A stretch of 5,949 nucleotides of DNA from Dyella_B sp035508675 (GTDB lineage: Bacteria; Pseudomonadota; Gammaproteobacteria; Xanthomonadales; Rhodanobacteraceae), in the NCBI RefSeq assembly GCF_035508675.1, contig NZ_DATJMN010000027.1:1-5949 (forward strand), given 5' to 3'. The position numbers and the translations under genes are program-made. Under the pieces are notes generated by a model, which was not told where the DNA came from, did no database searches, and saw nothing but the letters and a program-made list of their open reading frames with translations. This document shows positions 1 through 5,174 of the stretch, piece after piece. Positions within the stretch are counted from its first letter, which is position 1; every line of letters starts with the position of its first letter.

Positions 1-161
1 TCCGCGACGACGACACCAGGGATACGACGCTCGGGCTCCATGTCGTCGATCTTCCGATCGCCGGGCTCGCCGCCGGAGAAACCATCCAATTCACGTTCCT
101 ATGGCGAGACACGGAAACCTGGGAAGGCCAAGACTACGAGATGCTGATTACGGCGTGCTGA
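1..161 (+). CDS. C-terminal end of a probable glucoamylase-like (GH15) protein, 5' truncated
   Basis: The frame starting at base 3 is open from the window edge to a TGA at 159-161 and gives about 52 residues. The tail contains LGLHVVDLPIAGLAAG, then a beta-strand-like FTFLW segment, then WEGQDYEML near the end. From memory, bacterial GH15 glucan 1,4-alpha-glucosidases often finish with a similar pattern (LG-H-v-DLP, a glycine, FTF-W, then WEG-D). That makes a starch- or glucan-degrading enzyme the best guess. No catalytic region is visible, so the family assignment rests only on this tail and could be another beta-sandwich-ending enzyme. The gene is not obviously related in function to the hydrogenase genes that follow, and a 191-nt gap containing a promoter separates it from hypC, so it probably belongs to a different transcription unit. 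I am confident that it is coding and only moderately confident of the family. Confidence 0.5.
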   Translation, partial: RDDDTRDTTLGLHVVDLPIAGLAAGETIQFTFLWRDTETWEGQDYEMLITAC

Positions 162-200
162 TTCATGTGCGGCAACAACTCGTACTTCACCATTTGCCCA

Positions 201-220
201 GGCTTGATTTTGATCAAGCC
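201..220. repeat. Perfect inverted repeat, 8-bp arms, 4-nt centre
   Basis: GGCTTGAT and ATCAAGCC flank the centre TTTG. The inner part is the FNR-type box described separately; the arms extend it by three matching bases on each side. A hairpin could form in RNA, but no run of T follows (the next bases are GGATCGCC), so a rho-independent terminator for the upstream gene is poorly supported. A protein-binding palindrome is the better reading. Confidence 0.7.
204..217. promoter_or_regulatory. FNR/ANR-family binding site (TTGAT-N4-ATCAA)
   Basis: TTGATTTTGATCAA matches the FNR/ANR/CRP-FNR superfamily anaerobic box at all ten consensus positions. It lies 135 bp before the hypC start and about 43 bp after the stop of the upstream gene. 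Its centre (210.5) is about 61 bp upstream of the start point predicted from the -10 element at 260-265. That is the standard class I spacing, in which an activator contacts the RNA polymerase alpha C-terminal domain. FNR proteins lose DNA binding when oxygen destroys their [4Fe-4S] cluster, so the inference is activation of the hyp operon under low oxygen. Other family members (for example Dnr or FixK types) recognise almost the same site and cannot be told apart from sequence. Confidence 0.75.
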
Positions 221-237
221 GGATCGCCGAATCCGTG

Positions 238-272
238 TTGAACTGCAAGCCTGTACGAGTATGATCGAATTG
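238..272 (+). promoter_or_regulatory. Predicted sigma-70-type promoter for the hyp operon
   Basis: A -35-like TTGAAC (238-243, four of six matches to TTGACA) and a -10 TATGAT (260-265, five of six matches to TATAAT) are separated by 16 bp. Transcription would start near 272, giving a leader of about 80 nt before hypC. The weak -35 element together with an ideally placed upstream FNR-type box fits an activator-dependent promoter. The leader (272-352) holds no ORF or riboswitch that I recognise, only a short GC-rich hairpin candidate (CCGC at 310-313 pairing with GCGG at 321-324). The start point is predicted, not measured. Confidence 0.55.
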
Positions 273-337
273 ATTTAACGCAACTCTCAGGCGATCCCTT
301 CAACGCCATCCGCGTTGCAAGCGGCGAGCCCAGGTTC

Positions 338-343
338 GGAGTG
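338..343 (+). promoter_or_regulatory. Ribosome binding site deciding the hypC start
   Basis: GGAGTG lies 9 nt before the ATG at 353. It overlaps the alternative in-frame GTG at 341, which has no comparable site of its own at useful spacing. This supports the ATG at 353, the start that puts the essential cysteine at position 2. Confidence 0.65.
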
Positions 344-352
344 ACGCCATCC

Positions 353-583
353 ATGTGCCTCGCCATTCCCATGCGCGTCGTCGCGATCGAAGGCCACGTC
401 GCCCATTGCGAGGCCAAGGGAATCGAACGCGATGTCAGCCTGTTCTTGCTTCAGGACGCGCAGGTCGATTGTGGCGATTTCGTGATGGTGCACGTCGGTT
501 ACGCCATCCAGAAAATCCATCCCCAGGCGGCACGCTCCGCGTGGGAGACCTATGACACCATGGTTCAAGCGGGCGAAAACTGA
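353..583 (+). CDS. hypC: [NiFe]-hydrogenase maturation chaperone HypC
   Basis: This 76-residue protein is of normal size for the HypC/HybG/HupF family. It begins MCLAIPMRVV, the family signature. Cys2, exposed after removal of the initiator Met, binds the Fe(CN)2CO precursor with HypD and then contacts the hydrogenase large-subunit precursor. The second hallmark, GDFVMVHVGYAIQKI, covers residues 41-55 and includes the conserved His47. HypC acts in the cytoplasm as the carrier between the HypD scaffold and the large subunit. The ATG at 353 is chosen over the in-frame GTG at 341 because only it gives Cys at position 2 and because GGAGTG sits 9 nt upstream. It is the first gene of the operon, behind the FNR-type promoter, and lies 22 nt from hypA. 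A paralogue specific to another hydrogenase may exist elsewhere; this cannot be judged here. Confidence 0.96.
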   Translation: MCLAIPMRVVAIEGHVAHCEAKGIERDVSLFLLQDAQVDCGDFVMVHVGYAIQKIHPQAARSAWETYDTMVQAGEN

Positions 584-605
584 ATGCGCGGCACGGACCC
601 ATCCC

Positions 606-950
606 ATGCATGAGCTTTCGATATGCCGCGCACTGCTGGATCAGGTCGAGATCCTGGCCGCCGAGCACGGCGCGCAGCGCGTTGCTTCGATCACCCTCAG
701 CGTAGGGCCTCTTTCAGGGGTGGAGCCGGACCTGTTGCAAGCCACCTATCCGCTGGCCAGCAGCGGAACCATCGCCGATGGAGCCCGGCTGAAAATCATG
801 CAAACACCGCTGCGCGTGCGTTGCGAACAATGCGGCGCGGAAACGGCGGCCACATCGAATCGATTGGTTTGCGGCGCCTGCGGCCACTGGCGCACGGTGC
901 TCATCAGTGGCGACGAATTGCTGCTGACCGATGTGGAACTGACCACGTAA
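606..950 (+). CDS. hypA: Hydrogenase nickel incorporation protein HypA
   Basis: This 114-residue protein is of typical HypA length. It starts MHELSICRALLDQVE; His2, with the N-terminal amine, is the family's nickel-binding site, and the adjacent Glu3 is also conserved. A structural zinc site is formed by two CxxC pairs, Cys73/Cys76 (CEQC) and Cys89/Cys92 (CGAC). HypA works with the GTPase HypB to place nickel in the hydrogenase large subunit after the Fe(CN)2CO group is installed. The reading frame is open further upstream to an ATG at 552, but that start would bury His2 and overlap hypC, so 606 is preferred. The 22-nt gap after hypC contains no strong Shine-Dalgarno sequence, so translation may depend partly on coupling to hypC. 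This is inferred. Confidence 0.96.
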   Translation: MHELSICRALLDQVEILAAEHGAQRVASITLSVGPLSGVEPDLLQATYPLASSGTIADGARLKIMQTPLRVRCEQCGAETAATSNRLVCGACGHWRTVLISGDELLLTDVELTT

Positions 951-972
951 ACGGCAACGAGGAAGAACGGAC

Positions 973-1767
973 ATGTGCGATACCTGCGGCTGCAACATCA
1001 CACCCGCCAACCGGCAGCTCGTCTACCGTCCCGCCAACAGCGGGAACGCCGTCACGGCGGTGAGCGTGCTCACCCATCTGCTCGCCAGGAACAACGATGC
1101 CGCTGGCCACAATCGCATGCACTTGGACAAGCACGGCGTGCTCGCCGTCAACCTGATGTCCTCGCCCGGCGCCGGCAAAACGTCCCTGCTCGAAGCGACC
1201 ATCGATGCGCTGAAAGACGAATTCCGTATCGCCGTGATCGAAGGCGACCTCGAGACCGAAAACGACGCCCGGCGCATTCGCGCCAGGGGCGTGCCGGCCA
1301 TCCAGATCACCACGGGAAGCGCCTGCCATCTCGATGCCCATATGGTGCACGAGGCCCTGCATGAGCTTTCGCTCGACGACGTGGACATTCTCTTTATCGA
1401 AAACGTCGGCAACCTCGTCTGCCCTGCCAGTTTCGACCTCGGCCAGCATCGGCATGTCGTACTGCTCGCCGTCACCGAGGGCGACGACAAGCCGGCCAAG
1501 TATCCGGTAATGTTCCGCGTCGCCGAGGCCGTGCTGATTACCAAGACCGATCTGCTGCCGCATCTGGACGATTTCAGCATCGACGATGCAAGCCGCCACG
1601 TGCGGGAGCTGGCGAATGCCGCACCGATCATGCCGCTATCGGCGCGCAAGCACATCGGGCTCGACACGTGGCTGGACTGGCTGCGCAGCGAAGCGGCTGT
1701 GCGCCGTTCGCGCCCTGCAGCCGGCAGCGTGCCCGGCCATGCGTCCGCACCGATCGCCGCGGAATAA
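973..1767 (+). CDS. hypB: Hydrogenase nickel incorporation GTPase HypB
   Basis: This 264-residue SIMIBI-class GTPase hydrolyses GTP to drive nickel transfer, with HypA, into the hydrogenase large subunit. The N-terminus MCDTCGC matches the high-affinity nickel motif of E. coli HypB (Cys2, Cys5, Cys7). The Walker A loop SSPGAGKT spans residues 63-70 and is followed by the family segment EGDLETENDARRI (90-102). The G-domain metal site is seen as Cys118-His119 in GSACHLDA and Cys150 in ENVGNLVCPASFDLGQ. The guanine-specificity motif reads TKTD (190-193), a known variant of NKxD. There is no histidine-rich stretch between the N-terminal motif and the G domain, so this version is not the nickel-storing type. 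The last ~25 residues are a low-complexity Ala/Arg/Pro tail. A GAGGA Shine-Dalgarno (959-963) precedes the ATG by 9 nt. hypD begins 4 nt after the stop. Confidence 0.97.
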   Translation: MCDTCGCNITPANRQLVYRPANSGNAVTAVSVLTHLLARNNDAAGHNRMHLDKHGVLAVNLMSSPGAGKTSLLEATIDALKDEFRIAVIEGDLETENDARRIRARGVPAIQITTGSACHLDAHMVHEALHELSLDDVDILFIENVGNLVCPASFDLGQHRHVVLLAVTEGDDKPAKYPVMFRVAEAVLITKTDLLPHLDDFSIDDASRHVRELANAAPIMPLSARKHIGLDTWLDWLRSEAAVRRSRPAAGSVPGHASAPIAAE

Positions 1768-1771
1768 GGCC

Positions 1772-2881
1772 ATGTCCGTAAGCGCCAGCGAGTGGCTGCA
1801 GCGCATTCATGCGATGGCCTTGCCGCGCACGGTCAAGATCATGAACGTCTGCGGCGGTCACGAGCGCTCGATCTCGATGGCCGGATTGCGCGCAGCGCTG
1901 CCGGCGAACATCGAACTGATTCCGGGACCCGGCTGCCCGGTATGCGTGTGCCCCGAGGAAGACGTGTACTGCGCCATCCAACTCGCGCTGCGTGAACGTG
2001 TCATGCTTGTCGCTTTCGGCGACATGCTGCGCGTTCCCGTCAACGCGCCCAAAAGCGAAGCGCGGTCGCTCGAGCAGGCACGCGCTACCGGTGCCGACAT
2101 ACGCCCCATCGCTACGCCGATGGAAGCAGTGCGCATCGCGCGCGCGAATCGGGATGTGCCGGTCGTCTTTTTCGCCGCAGGCTTCGAAACGACCAGCGCG
2201 CCGGTGGCCGCCATGCTGATCGAGGGCGTTCCGGGGAATCTCTACGTGCTGCTTTCCGGGCGGCTGACCTGGCCGGCGGTGGCGATGCTGCTGGATTCGG
2301 GCACGCCGGGTTTCGACGCGCTGATCGCGCCGGGGCACGTGTCGACCATCATGGGGCCGGAAGAATGGCAATTTGTCGTGGACAAGCACGGGCTTCCCGC
2401 CGCGGTCGCCGGCTTTACGCCGGAATCGCTGCTGGCCGCCACCTACTCTGTGCTGCGGCAAATACAGGAACAACGCTACTTTCTCGACAATTGCTATGCC
2501 GAAGTGGCGCACCCTGACGGCAACCCCACGGCGAGGCAGCAGCTTGCCGATGCATTCGACGTCATCGATGCGCCGTGGCGCGGCGTGGGCACCATTCCCG
2601 CCTCGGGCTTCGCACTCAAACCCGCGTACGCCGCGCATGATGCGCGCCGGCGATTCCCCATCCATGGCGACGACGCGCGAAAGCGCGCCGGGGAGATGCC
2701 GCTGGGCTGCGATTGCGCCAAGGTCGTCTTGGGCAAGATTCGTCCCAACGAGTGCTTCCTGTTCGGACGCGCCTGCACACCCCAGCATCCGATCGGCCCG
2801 TGCATGGTGTCTGATGAAGGCGCATGCCGCATCTGGTGGGCAAGCGGCATCCGCGAATCGAACAAGATGGCGATGTCATGA
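1772..2881 (+). CDS. hypD: Hydrogenase maturation iron-sulfur protein HypD
   Basis: This 369-residue protein is of normal HypD length. HypD is the [4Fe-4S] scaffold on which, with HypC, the Fe(CN)2CO unit is assembled using cyanide from HypE/HypF. Visible hallmarks are NVCGGH (residues 25-30, Cys27 and His30), GPGCPVCVCPEED (52-64, Cys55, Cys58 and an additional Cys60), FGDMLRVP (82-89), FFAAGFETT (133-141) and APGHVSTIMG (186-195). The C-terminal cluster region has Cys313, Cys315, Cys328, Cys335, Cys344 and Cys351, ending with SDEGAC as in the family. It differs from the E. coli type: CGGH is followed by ER rather than TH, and the GKC cysteine is Ile (GKI, 321-323). These look like a subfamily, not damage, because the frame and other motifs are intact. 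The ATG at 1772 follows hypB by 4 nt; GGA at 1761-1763, inside the end of hypB, is the best ribosome site, suggesting translational coupling. Confidence 0.96.
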   Translation: MSVSASEWLQRIHAMALPRTVKIMNVCGGHERSISMAGLRAALPANIELIPGPGCPVCVCPEEDVYCAIQLALRERVMLVAFGDMLRVPVNAPKSEARSLEQARATGADIRPIATPMEAVRIARANRDVPVVFFAAGFETTSAPVAAMLIEGVPGNLYVLLSGRLTWPAVAMLLDSGTPGFDALIAPGHVSTIMGPEEWQFVVDKHGLPAAVAGFTPESLLAATYSVLRQIQEQRYFLDNCYAEVAHPDGNPTARQQLADAFDVIDAPWRGVGTIPASGFALKPAYAAHDARRRFPIHGDDARKRAGEMPLGCDCAKVVLGKIRPNECFLFGRACTPQHPIGPCMVSDEGACRIWWASGIRESNKMAMS

Positions 2882-2930
2882 TGCCGTCTTGCGTTGGGCG
2901 TGGCCGCGCGCCATGAGTTCTCGCGGTCAT

Positions 2931-2936
2931 GAGGTG
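2931..2936 (+). promoter_or_regulatory. Ribosome binding site deciding the hypF start
   Basis: GAGGTG, a six-base match to the anti-Shine-Dalgarno complement, lies just before the ATG at 2940, with the GAGG core 5 nt away. The in-frame ATG at 2913 has no similar site upstream. This favours the shorter HypF start. Confidence 0.55.
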
Positions 2937-2939
2937 GCG

Positions 2940-5174
2940 ATGCGGTTATGGCTGGGCGGCCAGGTCCAAGGCGTCGGATATCGTCCGTTTGTCTATCGGC
3001 TCGCGCAGCGGCTGCAGCTCAAGGGTTGGGTGCGCAACCGCTCCGGCCAGGTGGAAATCGAGGCCGATGGCGACGCTGTCGCGCTGGAGCAATTCCAGTG
3101 GGCACTGGTGCATGAAGCACCGTCGTTGGCCAAGCCAAGGATCGTATCGTGCGAGGAGATCCCGCCCTTCGATAGCCCGACCTTCGCCATCCTGGACAGC
3201 GAAGAAAGCACGCACGCCGACGTGCACGTGCCGCCGGATTACTACGCTTGCGACGATTGCCTGCGCGAACTGCGCGACCCGAACGATCGCCGCTATCGCT
3301 ACCCCTTCATCAACTGCACGCAGTGCGGGCCGCGCTATACGCTGATCGAGCGGCTTCCCTACGATCGCCCGCACACCAGCATGGCGGCGTTCCCGCTGTG
3401 TGCGGATTGCCGCAGGGAATACAACGACGCCAGCGATCGGCGCTTTCATGCCGAACCACTCGCCTGCCCTGTTTGCGGTCCGCAACTGATGTTTGTCCAG
3501 GGCGACGCCGTCGTCGACGATTCCACCAAAGCGCTTGCCGCCTGCGTCGCTGCGCTGAAGGCGGGCCAGGTCGTGGCGGTCAAGGGCATCGGCGGCTATC
3601 ACCTGATGTGCGATGCCACGCACTCGGCAGCGGTGGCAAGGATACGCGTGCATAAACCGCGGCCGGCCAAACCGCTGGCCGTGATGTTTCCGGTCGACGA
3701 TGATCTTGCCGCACTGCGCCGCGCCGTGGAACTCGACACCGAGAGCGAGTGCAGGCTGCGCGACGTCATGCGTCCCATCGTGCTGGTCAGGCGCCGGCGC
3801 AACGGCGGCTTGTGCGAGGAGATTGCGCCCGGCCTGGACGACATCGGCGTGATTCTGCCTTACAGTCCGCTGCATCATCTGCTGCTCGGCGACGTCGGTG
3901 TGCCGCTGGTCGCGACCTCCGCCAATATCAGCGGGGAGCCCGTGTTGATCGACCAAGCCGACGTCGCAGCGCGATTGCGTCACGTCGCCGATGCCTGCCT
4001 GCATCACAATCGGCCGATCGTGCGGCCCGCCGACGATCCCGTATTGCAGGTGGTCGCCGGCCGCGCGCGCATGCTGCGCCTGGGACGCGGCAACGCACCC
4101 TTGGAATGGGAACTCCCCCACGCGATCGAACGCCCTGTGCTGGCGGTGGGCGGACACGCCAAGAACACCGTCGGCATTGCCTGGGACAGGCGTGTGGTGA
4201 TCTCACCGCACATCGGCGAATTGAATTCGCCGCGCAGCCTGGAGGTATTCCACCGCACCCTCGCCGACCTGCAGCGTTTGTATGGCGTGCACGCCGAGCA
4301 CGTCGCATACGATGCGCATCCCGCGTACGCCAGCACGCGCTGGGCAGAGCAATGCGGCTTGTCGTTGACGAAGGTTTTTCACCACCACGCCCACGCATCG
4401 GCGCTTGCCGGCGAATATCCGGACGTCGAACGCTGGCTCGTCTTCACCTGGGATGGAACCGGCTACGGCGAGGACGGCACGATCTGGGGCGGCGAAGCAT
4501 TGCTCGGAGCGCCGGGATCGTGGCGTCGCGTGGCGACGATGCGCCCGTTCCGCCTGCCGGGTGGCGAGCGCGCCGCGCACGAACCGTGGCGCAGCGCATG
4601 TGCGCTGGCATGGGAGACCGGAAGCGAGTGGGACGCGGCGCCCGCTGGTGCGGACGTGCTTCGCCATGCATGGCAACGGCGTCTCAATGCACCCACCACC
4701 AGCGCCGTCGGTCGTTTGTTCGACGGTGCCGCGGCCATGCTCGGGCTGACCCAGATGGCAAGTTTCGAAGCGCAGGCGCCGATGATGCTCGAAACGGCGG
4801 CACGCACCGCATGGCCGGCCAAGCCCGTTAGCATGGCGATCGAGAAAAATGCCCGGCAGCTGTGGGAAGCCGACTGGAGCGCCCTGCTGCCGATGCTGCA
4901 AGACGCAGGCATGTCCATCGGCGCGCGTGCCGCCGCGTTCCACGCAAGCCTGGCAACGACGTTGCTCGACATCACCAGGCATGTGCAGGCTGAGCACGGC
5001 CCTTTCGCGGTCGGCCTCACGGGCGGCGTCTTCCAGAATCGACTGCTCGCGGAGCATGCCTTGGCGGAACTCGGCGATGCAGGCTTCGATGCATACCTGC
5101 CCGCGAGCATCCCTCCCAACGATGCCGGCATCAGTTTCGGCCAACTCATCGAAGCCACACGGACGACCACATGA
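2940..5174 (+). CDS. hypF: Carbamoyltransferase HypF
   Basis: This 744-residue protein is close to the usual ~750. HypF uses carbamoyl phosphate and ATP to make carbamoyl-AMP and passes the carbamoyl group to the C-terminal Cys of HypE, starting cyanide ligand synthesis. Domains in order: acylphosphatase-like (about 1-88) with GQVQGVGYRPFVYRLA and catalytic Arg15 and Asn33; two zinc fingers with CxxC pairs at Cys104/107 and 126/129, then Cys154/157 and 176/179; a YrdC/Sua5-like nucleotide-binding domain (about 195-385) with VKGIGGYHLMCDA, KPRPAKPLAVMF and SANISGEP; and a Kae1-like transferase domain (about 398-740) with the metal motif HHHAHASA (481-488), DGTGYGEDGTIWGGE (505-519), GGVFQN (695-700) and NDAGISFG (727-734). 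In the linker after the YrdC domain, DDPV and RLGRGNAP replace the more familiar DDSV and RRARGYVP. An alternative start at 2913 adds nine residues. The stop overlaps the hypE start (ATGA). Confidence 0.96.
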   Translation: MRLWLGGQVQGVGYRPFVYRLAQRLQLKGWVRNRSGQVEIEADGDAVALEQFQWALVHEAPSLAKPRIVSCEEIPPFDSPTFAILDSEESTHADVHVPPDYYACDDCLRELRDPNDRRYRYPFINCTQCGPRYTLIERLPYDRPHTSMAAFPLCADCRREYNDASDRRFHAEPLACPVCGPQLMFVQGDAVVDDSTKALAACVAALKAGQVVAVKGIGGYHLMCDATHSAAVARIRVHKPRPAKPLAVMFPVDDDLAALRRAVELDTESECRLRDVMRPIVLVRRRRNGGLCEEIAPGLDDIGVILPYSPLHHLLLGDVGVPLVATSANISGEPVLIDQADVAARLRHVADACLHHNRPIVRPADDPVLQVVAGRARMLRLGRGNAPLEWELPHAIERPVLAVGGHAKNTVGIAWDRRVVISPHIGELNSPRSLEVFHRTLADLQRLYGVHAEHVAYDAHPAYASTRWAEQCGLSLTKVFHHHAHASALAGEYPDVERWLVFTWDGTGYGEDGTIWGGEALLGAPGSWRRVATMRPFRLPGGERAAHEPWRSACALAWETGSEWDAAPAGADVLRHAWQRRLNAPTTSAVGRLFDGAAAMLGLTQMASFEAQAPMMLETAARTAWPAKPVSMAIEKNARQLWEADWSALLPMLQDAGMSIGARAAAFHASLATTLLDITRHVQAEHGPFAVGLTGGVFQNRLLAEHALAELGDAGFDAYLPASIPPNDAGISFGQLIEATRTTT

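Noticed and set aside
201..220. Rho-independent terminator for the upstream gene
   Set aside because: The perfect inverted repeat could form a hairpin, but no T-run follows and the core is an exact FNR-type box, so a binding site explains it better.
341..352. GTG start at 341 for hypC
   Set aside because: It would place four residues before the MCLAIP signature and bury the essential Cys2, and the GGAGTG ribosome site overlaps it.
904..1599. Long antisense open frame opposite hypA/hypB
   Set aside because: It runs opposite a strongly supported hypB with all motifs. Its product shows no recognisable domain, and long antisense frames are expected in GC-rich coding DNA.
2674..2687. CGCGC-GAAA-GCGCG hairpin with a GNRA-type loop inside hypD
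   Set aside because: It lies in frame within a GC-rich coding stretch, is only 5 bp long and has no T-run or other sign of function; chance is likely.
1628..2788. 386-codon antisense frame opposite hypD
   Set aside because: It is a composition shadow of hypD. The translation is rich in Arg, His and Gly with no recognisable motif.
2946..4157. 403-codon antisense frame opposite hypF
   Set aside because: It shadows the HypF zinc-finger and YrdC-like domains, which are intact on the + strand. No independent evidence supports it.
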